Assembly (NCBI RefSeq): GCF_000718135.1
Contig: NZ_JOEM01000002.1
Location: 1-64,000 of the forward strand
DNA from: Streptomyces cyaneofuscatus
GTDB lineage: Bacteria > Actinomycetota > Actinomycetes > Streptomycetales > Streptomycetaceae
DNA: 64,000 bases
Direction of reading: 5' to 3'
Below are positions 25,267-33,669 of this stretch, in pieces; positions within the stretch are counted from its first letter, which is position 1; each line of letters starts with the position of its first letter. A program made the translations under genes and the position numbers. The notes below the pieces were generated by a model. The model was not told the origin of the DNA and did not search any database. It worked only from the letters and a program-made list of their open reading frames with translations.

Positions 25267-26394
25267 TCATCGGGCGTCCGGCCCGCCGGAGAGTTCCAGG
25301 AGCCGTGCCCCGTAGGCGACGGCCGCGGGGTCGAAGCGCAGCGCCACATGGCTGGACAGGCTGTGCAGATCCCGCCAGATCCGCTCCAGCGCACTCCCGT
25401 CGGACAACGCCGCACTGCCCGCTGCCCGGGTCAGCCGTTCGACGGCGTCCAGGAGCTGCTCCACGGCGTACGCGCAGTCGGCGGGGTTGCGCGCCAGGTC
25501 GGCCGGGTCGCACCGGGGCGCGTCCGCCACCCGGGCCGCCCGCTCCATCAGCAGCCCGGCACCGTTCACCGCGACCGCCGCCCGGGCGAGAGCGGCGCGC
25601 GGTGCCGGGTTGTCGGGGGCGACGGGCGCGGAGAGCTCCGCGAAGGCGCGCAGCGCCGTCCGCGCGGCGCCGACCGCGGGAGCGCCGAAGAGGAGACCGC
25701 TCACCAGCCGCAGGGGAGCGGTGTGGCAGGGCGCATCGGAGCCGACACCGTGGCCCGCGATCATGTTCTGACGGGTGAAGCCACGGTGCTCCGGAACGAA
25801 GGCGTCTTCGACGGCGAGGCTGTTGCTGCCGGTCCCGCGCATGCCCGTCGACGCCCAGGTCGCGGTCACCGTGTAGTCCTCGCGCGGGAGCGCGAAGAAC
25901 CAGGGCACCTGACGCCCGTCGACGGTCACCAGGGCACACACCAGCGCCCAGTCGGAGAAGTCGACGACACTGGCGTAGCTCCACGAGCCGCTGACCCGCC
26001 AGCCGCCCGGCACCGGGGTGGCGTCGCCGCGGGGCATCAGCGCTCCCACCACGAGCGTATCGGCCCCCTTGGCCCACAGATCCTGCTGCCCTTCGAGGGG
26101 CAGGAAAGCGCCCATCCGTCCGGCGCTCGCGATCACGGACGCACTCCAGGCGGCGGACGTGCAGCCCTCGGCGACGGCCGAGACGGCGTGGAACAGGTCG
26201 GTGACCGACCCCGCCCGGCCGTTCCAGCGGGTGGGGACGAAGTGCCGGGCGAAACCGGCCGCCACGATCTGCTCGACCATGACGGGCGGCAACTGGCTTT
26301 CCCTGTCGGCCTGTTCGGCGTGGAGTGCGGCCAGAGAGGCGAGTTCGCGTCCTCGGCCGGGAAGATCCGTGCCGGAGGTCGTCCGGTCGGTCAT
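25267..26394 (-). CDS. ActVA-5-like two-component flavin monooxygenase, oxygenase subunit
   Basis: A 375-residue group D flavin monooxygenase of the acyl-CoA-dehydrogenase fold, one residue shorter than ActVA-5. Landmarks are VAEGCTSAAWSASVIASAGR (about 73-92), the VPGGWRVSGSWSYASVVDFSDW stretch in three adjacent pieces, and TGMRGTGSNSLAVEDAFVP. It would use reduced flavin supplied by the ActVB-like reductase at 36337-36840 to hydroxylate the naphthol and form the quinone. It is the first gene of the minus-strand tailoring operon. Confidence 0.88.
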   Translation of the reverse strand: MTDRTTSGTDLPGRGRELASLAALHAEQADRESQLPPVMVEQIVAAGFARHFVPTRWNGRAGSVTDLFHAVSAVAEGCTSAAWSASVIASAGRMGAFLPLEGQQDLWAKGADTLVVGALMPRGDATPVPGGWRVSGSWSYASVVDFSDWALVCALVTVDGRQVPWFFALPREDYTVTATWASTGMRGTGSNSLAVEDAFVPEHRGFTRQNMIAGHGVGSDAPCHTAPLRLVSGLLFGAPAVGAARTALRAFAELSAPVAPDNPAPRAALARAAVAVNGAGLLMERAARVADAPRCDPADLARNPADCAYAVEQLLDAVERLTRAAGSAALSDGSALERIWRDLHSLSSHVALRFDPAAVAYGARLLELSGGPDAR

Positions 26395-26464
26395 CAGCAC
26401 CACTCTCTTCCATCGTCGCGGTGACGCGGGCACCTCGGGCAGGCCATGGGACAACCGTGAACCC

Positions 26465-26496
26465 CGGCGATCCAGCACGGCTGGAGGGCGGCTCGA
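26465..26496 (-). promoter_or_regulatory. Possible SARP box for the ActVA-5-like operon
   Basis: Minus strand: TCGAGCC, 4 bp, TCCAGCC, 8 bp, TCGCCG. Heptamer spacing is correct; the -10 hexamer is poor. The 294-bp gap 26395-26688 otherwise shows no gene. Confidence 0.4.
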
Positions 26497-26546
26497 CGGG
26501 AAGAGCCCCAGGTCACCCGCCGCACGGCCGCTCGGCTCCGCGCCTT

Positions 26547-26578
26547 TCGAGCGGAACTCCAGCGGGGTCGGGGACGGT
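26547..26578 (+). promoter_or_regulatory. Possible SARP box for the SDR gene
   Basis: Plus strand: TCGAGCG, 4 bp, TCCAGCG, 8 bp, GACGGT. It diverges from the minus-strand box at 26465-26496. Confidence 0.45.
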
Positions 26579-26688
26579 CGTCCCCCGACCGTTGCCGTAC
26601 GGACGCGATCCGGACCCGCTCCTCCCCGTCGAGGACCACCCGCGGCTGCGCGACCGGGGCGCCGCCGCCCTGACCCTTGGAGACCCGT

Positions 26689-27513
26689 ATGACCCTGTCG
26701 GACCAGGTGGCGATCGTGACCGGCGGCGGCCGGGGGATCGGCCGTGCCATCGCCCTCGCCCTCGTACGGGAAGGCGCTCGCGTGGCGCTCCTGGCCCGTA
26801 CCCGTGAGGAGCTGGAGGAGACCGCGGCGCTCGCCGGCGAGCACCGCTCCCGCGTCCTGGTGACACCGGCCGACATCACCGACGAGCAGGCCGTCGGCCG
26901 GGTGGTGAAGCAGGTGGACGACCACTTCGGGCCGGTGAGCCTGCTCGTCAACAACGCGGCCACGTACACGATCGGTGAACCTCCGCTCTGGGAGGCCGAC
27001 CTCGACGACTGGTGGCGCACCGTCGAGGTCAATGTCCGGGGCCCGCTCGTCTGCTCCCGCGCGGTCCTGCCCACCATGCTCTCCGAGGGGCGCGGACGCG
27101 TCATCATGGTCGCCAGCGACCTCGGCGCCCTGCCCTGCCCGCTCACCGCCTACCAGTTCAGCAAAGCGGCGCGGATCCGGATCACCGAGTCGCTGGGCCT
27201 CTCGCTGGACGCGTCCGGGGACACCGGTGTGCGGACCTTCTCGATCAACCCCGGCTCCGTACGGACCCGTATGACAGAGCCCTTCGCCGCCCGCTTCCCC
27301 GATCACGACTGGACGCCCGCCGGGGAGAGCGGCCGGCTGGTGGCGGCCCTCGCCACCGGACGGTACGACGCCCTCCACGGCCGCTACCTCTCGGTCCACG
27401 AGGATCTCGACCGGCTGCTGGGCCGGATCGCCGAGGTGCGCGAGCAGGAGCTGTACGTCGAGCGCATGCGGGTGTTCGGGCCGGACGGCGCTGTCACGAG
27501 CAGCTGGGAGTGA
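26689..27513 (+). CDS. Short-chain dehydrogenase/reductase
   Basis: A 274-residue classical SDR with the GGGRGIGRAI cofactor loop near residue 12, NNAA at about 88, a Ser in VASDLGALP and the catalytic Tyr-x3-Lys in YQFSKAA. GGAG precedes ATG 26689; the longer frame from TTG 26677 has no separate support. It is monocistronic between a SARP-like box and a strong bidirectional terminator. It probably performs a tailoring oxidation or reduction of the polyketide; the substrate is not known. Confidence 0.88.
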   Translation: MTLSDQVAIVTGGGRGIGRAIALALVREGARVALLARTREELEETAALAGEHRSRVLVTPADITDEQAVGRVVKQVDDHFGPVSLLVNNAATYTIGEPPLWEADLDDWWRTVEVNVRGPLVCSRAVLPTMLSEGRGRVIMVASDLGALPCPLTAYQFSKAARIRITESLGLSLDASGDTGVRTFSINPGSVRTRMTEPFAARFPDHDWTPAGESGRLVAALATGRYDALHGRYLSVHEDLDRLLGRIAEVREQELYVERMRVFGPDGAVTSSWE

Positions 27514-27518
27514 GCGGA

Positions 27519-27564
27519 CGCACAGCGGCGCCGGAACCCCCGGGGGTTCCGGCGCCGCTGTGCG
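27519..27564. terminator. Very strong bidirectional terminator
   Basis: A perfect 46-bp palindrome (two 23-bp arms with no unpaired centre) between the convergent SDR and multicopper oxidase genes. Confidence 0.85.
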
Positions 27565-27594
27565 CCGTCCGGGCCCGCAGGCCCGGCGGGCACC

Positions 27595-29049
27595 TCAGCC
27601 GACGACGTCGATACGGCCCATCTGACCGCCCGAGGAGTGGCCGAGCTGGTGGCAGTGGTAGACGTACTCGCCCGTGAACGGCCCCCAGGTCATCGCTATC
27701 TTCACGGTCTCACCGGGGCCCAGCGTCACGGTGTCCTTGAGCCCGGCGTCCCGGATCCCCGGACGCTGCCCGTTGCGTTCCAGGACGCGGAAGAACGTCA
27801 GGTGCGTGTGGAAACTGTGCCACAGGTGGAAGTCCGGGCTGCCGGGCGCGGCCGGCACGTCCACATTGCGGATCGTCCACTCCTCGGTGGCACCCAGCCG
27901 GGCCGTCACATCGACCCGGTCCGGGTCGTAGGAGAGGCCGTTGATGGTCATCGCCGGGAACGTGCGGATCTCGAAGTCACGCTGCACGGTGCGCCTCGGC
28001 AGGGCCGGCGGGGCCGATGCCAGACGGCGCGGTACGTAACTGTGGTCCGCGGCCGCGCGGCCGACGTCGAAGCGCATGACCTCCGGCCGCTCGGTCGACA
28101 GTGCCCCGGTGTTCTCCAGGACGATCGAACTGCCCTCGCGGTAGCGGGAGAAGTCGACCACGATGTCGGCCCGCTCCCCGCCGAGCATCAGCAGTTCGGT
28201 GCGGGTGACGGGCTGCTCCAGAAGCCCGCCGTCCGTCCCGATCTGGGTGAACGCGGCACCGTCGGCGAACCGCAGCTTGAAGTAGCGGTTGGCGCAGGCG
28301 TTGTAGATCCGCAGCCGGTACTTGCGCGCCGCGGCCTTGAAGTACGGGCGCTCCTTGCCGTTGACCAGCATGTGCGGGCAGTCGGACGGGCGGGTGTAGA
28401 GGAGGGTGCCGTCCGCCTCCACCCGGGCGTCGCGGATGACGAGCGGCACGTCGTGGGCCCCGGACGGCAGGGGCAGGCTCCGCTCGTTGCGGTCGCTGAG
28501 CAGGTACAGACCGTGCAGCCCCAGATAGACGTTCTCGGCCTCCAGGTGATGGGCGTGGTCGTGGTACCAGAGCGAGGCGGCCGGCTGGTCGTTCGGGTAG
28601 CGGTACGTGCGCTCGGCACCGGGCACGATGGTGTCCATCGGAAGCCCGTCGTGCTCGGACCGTACGTGTCCGCCGTGCAGGTGCACGGCCGTGTTCACCG
28701 ACAGCTCGTTGATCTGCCGGACGACCACCTCACGGCCCTGGGTCGCCTTGATCGTCGGCCCGGGGAAGGTGCCGCCGTAGGTGCGCACACGGGAGGTGAG
28801 GCCCTTGACGATCTCGACCTGTGCCTCGCGCATCCGCAGCTCGTACAGTTGCGAGGTCTTCGTGGAGGAGACCGGGGCGAGGACCGCAGGCACCGGCATG
28901 GCGTGGGCGAACGGGCTGATGGGGGCCGCCTCCGCGGCGGCGATGGTGGTCGCGGCCGGTGCGGAGGAGCCGGTGAGCCGGTCCCAGGGCAGGAGGGCGG
29001 CGGCGCCCGCGGCGGCGGTGATCTGGAGCGCGTGACGTCGGTTCAGCAT
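27595..29049 (-). CDS. Tat-exported multicopper oxidase
   Basis: A 484-residue three-cupredoxin oxidase. The N-terminus has a twin-arginine signal (NRRHALQITAAAGAAALL). All four copper-binding segments are visible: HLHGGH near 122, WYHDHAHH near 165, HSFHTH near 413 and HCHQLGH near 466 (type 1 Cys in the last). The axial-ligand region reads HSSGGQM, one residue longer than the usual spacing. Such enzymes (CotA, PhsA, bilirubin-oxidase types) couple phenols oxidatively with O2. Tat export means it acts outside the membrane, so late phenol coupling, dimerisation or quinone formation of the secreted product is plausible. Its ATG overlaps the stop of the membrane-protein gene. Confidence 0.9.
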   Translation of the reverse strand: MLNRRHALQITAAAGAAALLPWDRLTGSSAPAATTIAAAEAAPISPFAHAMPVPAVLAPVSSTKTSQLYELRMREAQVEIVKGLTSRVRTYGGTFPGPTIKATQGREVVVRQINELSVNTAVHLHGGHVRSEHDGLPMDTIVPGAERTYRYPNDQPAASLWYHDHAHHLEAENVYLGLHGLYLLSDRNERSLPLPSGAHDVPLVIRDARVEADGTLLYTRPSDCPHMLVNGKERPYFKAAARKYRLRIYNACANRYFKLRFADGAAFTQIGTDGGLLEQPVTRTELLMLGGERADIVVDFSRYREGSSIVLENTGALSTERPEVMRFDVGRAAADHSYVPRRLASAPPALPRRTVQRDFEIRTFPAMTINGLSYDPDRVDVTARLGATEEWTIRNVDVPAAPGSPDFHLWHSFHTHLTFFRVLERNGQRPGIRDAGLKDTVTLGPGETVKIAMTWGPFTGEYVYHCHQLGHSSGGQMGRIDVVG

Positions 29050-29627
29050 CAGAAGCCTATCGTCGAATGAATGGTTCGCCGGGGTCCCGTGGCCGTCCAC
29101 GGCACCCCGAGGGCCACCGCTACGAGCAGCCCGGCGGCAGCACACAGCCGCAGTACGGTGGGGATGTCGGCGACCCCCGCGGACCACACCGACGCGTTGC
29201 CCGACAGAGCCGAGGCCAGCGCGACGACGGGCAGGCAGACGGCCGCGGAGAGCGCGGCGGAGACGGCGGCGAGAAGCAGGTACGGCGACACGGCGCCGCC
29301 CCCGCGTGCCCGTCGCCGCAGGGCCCGGGCCGCGAGCGCCGACAGCGGCAGCAGCAGGTAGAACGCGGCCGTGACCAGAGCCGTGAACAGCCCCAGCCGC
29401 ACGCCCTCGGCAGCCACCGGCCCCGAGCTGTGCCACCAGGTGTGGTCCCCGGGCTGGGGCAGGGGCGCCCTGGTGTGGCCGTACGCGATCCAGGCGATCG
29501 CGAGGGCCTGGGCGAGGACCCACACCCCGAGCGTCACGGGACGCAGGCCGGAGAACAGCCCCAGGGCGCCCGGCCGCGCCGGCGTGGCCGCCGGGCCGGG
29601 CTCCGGGCCCTCGGCCGGGTCCCTCAC
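29049..29627 (-). CDS. Small four-TM membrane protein coupled to the multicopper oxidase
   Basis: A 192-residue protein of unrecognised family. After a Pro/Ala-rich cytoplasmic start, four hydrophobic segments are visible (beginning LRPVTLGVWVLAQALAIAWI, LGLFTALVTAAFYLLLPLSA, LLLAAVSAALSAAVCLPVVA and VLRLCAAAGLLVAVALGVPW). The start is GTG 29627, overlapping the SDR stop as GTGA, and its own stop overlaps the oxidase ATG as TGATG. That double coupling suggests it works with the exported oxidase, for example as an anchor or copper handler, but no metal-binding motif is evident. Confidence 0.7.
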   Translation of the reverse strand: MRDPAEGPEPGPAATPARPGALGLFSGLRPVTLGVWVLAQALAIAWIAYGHTRAPLPQPGDHTWWHSSGPVAAEGVRLGLFTALVTAAFYLLLPLSALAARALRRRARGGGAVSPYLLLAAVSAALSAAVCLPVVALASALSGNASVWSAGVADIPTVLRLCAAAGLLVAVALGVPWTATGPRRTIHSTIGF

Positions 29628-30469
29628 GACGCCTCCGGCGGGGGTGAGTCCGTGGTGCGGGCCAGCCGGTTCCAGGCCTCCCACTCGGCCAGCCGTCCGC
29701 GCAGCACGGTGGGCGCGAGTTCGGCCGCCCCGCTGCCCAGCAGAACCCGCAACGGCGGCTCCTCGGCGTCGAGGAGTTCGAGGATCGCGGTACCGGCCTT
29801 CGCCGGATCGCCGGGCTGGAGGTGGGCGTACGCGCCGGACAGGCCGTGCCTGCGCTTGGCGAGCACGGCGTCGTACGCGGTCTTGGGCGTGGCCCGCACC
29901 ATGCTCTCGGCACTCCACCCGGTGCGGAACTCGCCCGCCTCCAGCAGGGTGACCTTCACGCCGAAGCCCGAGACCTCCTGCGCGAGCGCCTCGCTCGCGG
30001 CCTCCAGCGCCCACTTGCTCGCGCAGTAGGCGCCGAGGTTCGGATAGGTCGTGACGCCGGCGATGCTCGACATCTGGAGGATGTGGCCCCCGCCTTGCCT
30101 GCGCAGTACGGGCAGCACCGCCTGGGTGACCCACAGCGCACCGAAGAAATTCACGTCGAACTGGTCGCGGACCTGCTGTTCGGACACCTCCTCGACCGCG
30201 CCGGACAGCCCGTAGCCCGCGTTGTTCAGGACGACGTCGATCCGGCCGGTGCGTTCGGCCGCCTCGGCGACGGCGGCGAACACCGCGGCCCGGTCGGTGA
30301 CGTCGAGCACCATCGGTACCGCCCGGTCCCCGTACCGCTTGACCAGGCCGTCGAGCGAGTCGGCGGCGCGGGCGGTCACCACGACCGTGTCCCCGTGCGC
30401 GAGCGCCGTCTCGGCGATGGCGTGACCGAGCCCCCGGGAGGCTCCGGTGACGAACCAGCAGCGTGACAT
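29624..30469 (-). CDS. Short-chain dehydrogenase/reductase
   Basis: A 281-residue classical SDR: TGASRGLGHAI near residue 8, NNAGYG near 83, Ser in QMSSIAG and Tyr-x3-Lys in YCASKWALEA. It resembles single-domain SDRs annotated as general oxidoreductases more than polyketide C-9 ketoreductases. ATG 30469 is chosen; an in-frame GTG at 30481 overlaps the aromatase stop and would add four residues. It is part of the operon ketoreductase-aromatase-SDR-membrane protein-oxidase. Confidence 0.87.
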   Translation of the reverse strand: MSRCWFVTGASRGLGHAIAETALAHGDTVVVTARAADSLDGLVKRYGDRAVPMVLDVTDRAAVFAAVAEAAERTGRIDVVLNNAGYGLSGAVEEVSEQQVRDQFDVNFFGALWVTQAVLPVLRRQGGGHILQMSSIAGVTTYPNLGAYCASKWALEAASEALAQEVSGFGVKVTLLEAGEFRTGWSAESMVRATPKTAYDAVLAKRRHGLSGAYAHLQPGDPAKAGTAILELLDAEEPPLRVLLGSGAAELAPTVLRGRLAEWEAWNRLARTTDSPPPEAS

Positions 30470-30477
30470 GGGCCGGC

Positions 30478-31428
30478 TCACCGCCCTGCCCGCTGCTCGG
30501 CGAAGGCCTTGGCATGCTGGAGTGTCGCGGTGCTGTTGGTGCTGAGCGCCGTGTGGATGTAGCCCTTGGCGTCCTCGACGGTCGCCTCGGGGCCGAGGAT
30601 CCGCGCGATGTTCTCGGTGTTCACGGTGACGGTGTGCTGGGAGGTTGCGGTGACGCCGTCCACCTCCTCCACGAAGGTCCAGTAACCCGTGTGCAGGGTC
30701 ATCAGGGCCGGCAGCGTGGTCTGTTTGTAGGCGATCCTGTGGTGCGGAAAGGTCACCCGGTACGACTTGGTGGTGTGCGTCGAGCCGTCCTTGGCCCGGG
30801 TGTCCATCTCCAGTTCCTGCAGGCCCGGGGTGTCCTCGGTGAGCCGGACGGTGGCCACGTGCGGCAGGCGTTCGTGCCAGCGGTCGGCCTCGTTGACGAA
30901 GTCGAAGGCGTCCTTGGCCGATCCGGCGATCCGGACGGTGTCCTCGAAGGAGAACGTCAGGCCGGCGGCGGCGTGCGCCAGCTCCACGTTCGTCCTGAGC
31001 GCCGCGAGTTCCGAACGGGAGTTGCGGTCGACGGCCTCGTCGATCCACTTCAGGCTCTCGGGGTCGTCGTCGATGGCCCGGTAGTCGTGGAGCAGCCGCA
31101 CCCGCGAGGCGGCCGCGCCGATGGGCTCGATGATCCAGGCGCCGCCCATCGCCGCGACCGGCGGGGCGGAGACCTCCTGGCGGAAGGTGATCCGCAGCCC
31201 CTCGGGGTCCAGGGTGCGGCGTGAGGTCCAGTTCTTGGCCTCGCCGTTGGCCGTCGCCCAGATCCGGATGCGTTCCTCGCCGGGGCCTTCGGCGACCTGG
31301 TCGACGTAGATGGTGGGAGGGAAGATGCGCGGCCAGTTGGTCACGTCGGCGATCAGCCGGTAGACCTCGGCGGCCGGGGCCGAGATGGTGATCTCGTGCT
31401 CCACGTCACGCGATCCGGTCTGTGTCAT
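30478..31428 (-). CDS. Didomain polyketide aromatase/cyclase (ActVII-like)
   Basis: 316 residues, exactly the length of ActVII. There are two START/Bet v1-like halves: the first begins EHEITISAPAAEVYRLIADV and the second FSFEDTVRIAGSAKDAFDFV, each with a WxxRxP/WHERLP segment. Such didomain enzymes close and aromatise the first ring of C-9-reduced octaketides. It lies 49 bp after the ketoreductase gene, the usual partner. Confidence 0.95.
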   Translation of the reverse strand: MTQTGSRDVEHEITISAPAAEVYRLIADVTNWPRIFPPTIYVDQVAEGPGEERIRIWATANGEAKNWTSRRTLDPEGLRITFRQEVSAPPVAAMGGAWIIEPIGAAASRVRLLHDYRAIDDDPESLKWIDEAVDRNSRSELAALRTNVELAHAAAGLTFSFEDTVRIAGSAKDAFDFVNEADRWHERLPHVATVRLTEDTPGLQELEMDTRAKDGSTHTTKSYRVTFPHHRIAYKQTTLPALMTLHTGYWTFVEEVDGVTATSQHTVTVNTENIARILGPEATVEDAKGYIHTALSTNSTATLQHAKAFAEQRAGR

Positions 31429-31477
31429 GGCGGGCACTCCTTGGTCGGGAACGGTTCGTCGTCCGGCTGCGGTGCGG

Positions 31478-32263
31478 TCAGAAGTTGCCGAGGCCGCCGC
31501 AGACGTTGAGGGCCTGGGACGTGATGGACGCGGCGGTGTCGGAGGCCAGATAGCCGACCAGGCCGGCGACCTCCTGGGGCGTCGAGTAGCGGCCCAGCGG
31601 GATCTTGGCCTGGAACTTCTCCAGGATCGCCTCCTCGCTGGTCTCGTACGCCGCCGCGTAGCCCTGCCGGACGCGCTGCGCCATGGGCGTCTCGACATAG
31701 CCGGGGCAGACCGCGTTGACGGTGATCCCGGTGGGCGCGAGCTCGTTGCCCAGCGCCTTGGTGAAGCCGACGACCCCGTGCTTGGAGGCCGAGTAGGGGG
31801 CGCCGAGGACGACACCCTGCTTCCCGGCGGTCGAGGCGATGTTGATGATCCGGCCCCGGCTCTTCTGCCGCATGCCGCCGGTGTTCAGCACCTCCCGGGT
31901 GACCCGGAAGACGCTGTTGAGGTTCGTCTCGATGACGTCGTTCCACAATTCGTCGGCGATGTCCGCCGTGACCCCGCCACCGGACCGCCCGGCGTTGTTG
32001 ACGACCACGTCGACCGTGCCGAAGCGTTCCACCGCGGCCTCGACCCACCGGTGAACGCTGTCGTTGTCCCGGACGTCCAGGACAGCGCCGTCGACCTCCA
32101 GCCCCTCGCCCCGGAGCAGCTTGACCGTCTCGGCCACCTGGTCCGCACTCCGGGACCCGATGAAGACCCGGTGGCCGGACGAGGCCAGCGTCCGGGCCGA
32201 CTCCAGCCCGATCCCGCTGGTAGCGCCCGTCACCACAGCAACCCGCTTGTCCTGATCCGACAT
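31478..32263 (-). CDS. Polyketide C-9 ketoreductase (ActIII-like)
   Basis: 261 residues, exactly ActIII length: NADPH loop TGATSGIGLE near 12, NNAGRSGGG near 89, Ser-Tyr-Lys set in NIASTAGKQGV and YSASKHGVVGFTKALG, plus the P94-G95-G96-like PGG-equivalent region (SGGG) that controls stereochemistry. Reduction at C-9 of the octaketide is the first committed step toward actinorhodin-type products. GAGGAG precedes ATG 32263. It diverges from the 4-aminotransferase gene. Confidence 0.95.
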   Translation of the reverse strand: MSDQDKRVAVVTGATSGIGLESARTLASSGHRVFIGSRSADQVAETVKLLRGEGLEVDGAVLDVRDNDSVHRWVEAAVERFGTVDVVVNNAGRSGGGVTADIADELWNDVIETNLNSVFRVTREVLNTGGMRQKSRGRIINIASTAGKQGVVLGAPYSASKHGVVGFTKALGNELAPTGITVNAVCPGYVETPMAQRVRQGYAAAYETSEEAILEKFQAKIPLGRYSTPQEVAGLVGYLASDTAASITSQALNVCGGLGNF

Positions 32264-32390
32264 GAAAACTCCTCGGCAGTTCGTCATGGCACGCAGGCAA
32301 AGGGTGATTTCCGGCCCTGGAGCAGCACTCGAAGGCCACTCGGGGGCCCGGCCCCGGCGCACCGCCCCGCGGGCCGCGCACCACCGGTCC

Positions 32391-32422
32391 TCGATCCGGT
32401 GTCGAGCGGCCCTTCTCAAGCT
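32391..32422 (+). promoter_or_regulatory. SARP-like box between ketoreductase and aminotransferase
   Basis: Plus strand: TCGATCC, 4 bp, TCGAGCG, 8 bp, CAAGCT, ahead of the aminotransferase. On the minus strand an overlapping pair (TCGACAC, 4 bp, TCGAGGA) could serve the ketoreductase operon. The -10 matches are modest. Confidence 0.45.
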
Positions 32423-32453
32423 CGACTGCGACATCAGGACTTGAGAGGCGGCC

Positions 32454-33605
32454 ATGATCAATCTCTTTCAGCCCCACGTGGGTGCTGAGGAACTCGATGC
32501 GGTTGCTCAGGTGTTCGAGGACCAGTGGCTCGGACACGGCTCACGGACCAAGGCCTTCGAGGCGGCCTTCGCCGGCCACCTCGGGGTGGCACCGGAGCAC
32601 GTCGTCTTCGTCAACTCCGGTACGGCCGGGCTGTTCCTGGCCGTCGAGTCGCTGGATCTCCAGGACGGCGACGAGGTCGTCATGCCCTCGCTCAGCTTCC
32701 TCGCAGCCGCCAACGCGGTCCTCACCTGCGGAGCGAAGCCCGTCTTCTGCGACGTGGAACGGCGCACCCTCAACCCCACCGCCGAGGATGTCGAAAGCGC
32801 CCTCACCGACCGCACCAGGGCAGTCGTCGTACTGCACTACGGCGGCTACCCCGGCGACATCGAGCGGATCTCCGCACTCTGCCGGCGACGCGGCATCACC
32901 CTGATCGAGGACGCGGCCTGCTCGGTGGCCTCACGCGTCGGGGGCAAGGCCGTGGGCACCTTCGGGAACCTCTCCATGTGGAGCTTCGACGCGATGAAGG
33001 TCCTCGTCACCGGGGACGGCGGGATGCTCTACGTACGCGACGCGGAACAGGCCGCCCGGGTCCGCCGTCTCGCCTACCACGGCCTCGCCCAGCCCAGCGG
33101 CTTCGGCCACGCGAAGGTCTCCGCCCGCTGGTGGGAACTCGACATCCCCGAGCCCGGGCGCCGGGTCATCGGCAACGACCTGACCGCCGCCATCGGCTCC
33201 GTACAGCTGCGCCGGCTGCCCGGAATGATCGCCCGGCGCAACGAGATCGTCACCCTCTACGACCGGGAACTCGCGGATACCGACGGCCTCCTCACCCCGC
33301 CGCCGCTACCGCCGGGCCATGAGTCCACCCACTACTTCTACTGGATCCAGATGCCCCCCGGCATCCGCGACCAGGTGGCCGGCGACCTCCTCGCCGACGA
33401 CATCTACACCACCTTCCGCTACGCGCCGCTCCACAAGGTGCCCGCGTACGGGCACACCGGCCCGCAACTGCCCGCATCCGACTGGGCCTCCGACCGCACC
33501 TTGTGTCTGCCCCTGCACCCGGGCCTCAGCGACGAGGACGTCCTCACCGTCGTCACATCGCTGCGCAAGGCCCTGGCAGCGCGAGGAGCGGGGCAGGCGG
33601 CGTGA
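32454..33605 (+). CDS. dTDP-4-keto-trideoxyhexose 4-aminotransferase (SpnR-like)
   Basis: A 383-residue DegT/DnrJ/EryC1 PLP enzyme. Unlike the 3-dehydrase at 17094, it keeps the Schiff-base lysine, Lys182, in [15 protein letters not shown]. The start [20 protein letters not shown], the [12 protein letters not shown] stretch and [15 protein letters not shown] resemble SpnR of the forosamine pathway more than 3-aminotransferases of the DesV/TylB type. Predicted role: amination at C-4 of the 2,3,6-trideoxy sugar. It heads the operon that continues with KS-alpha 2 and CLF 2, 64 bp downstream. Confidence 0.9.
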   Translation: MINLFQPHVGAEELDAVAQVFEDQWLGHGSRTKAFEAAFAGHLGVAPEHVVFVNSGTAGLFLAVESLDLQDGDEVVMPSLSFLAAANAVLTCGAKPVFCDVERRTLNPTAEDVESALTDRTRAVVVLHYGGYPGDIERISALCRRRGITLIEDAACSVASRVGGKAVGTFGNLSMWSFDAMKVLVTGDGGMLYVRDAEQAARVRRLAYHGLAQPSGFGHAKVSARWWELDIPEPGRRVIGNDLTAAIGSVQLRRLPGMIARRNEIVTLYDRELADTDGLLTPPPLPPGHESTHYFYWIQMPPGIRDQVAGDLLADDIYTTFRYAPLHKVPAYGHTGPQLPASDWASDRTLCLPLHPGLSDEDVLTVVTSLRKALAARGAGQAA

Positions 33606-33669
33606 GCCCGGCGTTCCCTCCCGTACCGAACCGACCGCATCCGGAGAGCCTCACCGTGAAGGACACCCC

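Noticed and set aside
27637..29070. 477-codon plus-strand frame across the multicopper oxidase
   Set aside because: Antisense to four intact copper-binding motifs; a shadow.
32454..33605. 3-aminotransferase giving an angolosamine-type sugar as in medermycin
   Set aside because: The N-terminal and substrate-loop motifs resemble SpnR, and the co-encoded Fe-S 3-dehydrase removes the C-3 oxygen, leaving no 3-keto group to aminate.
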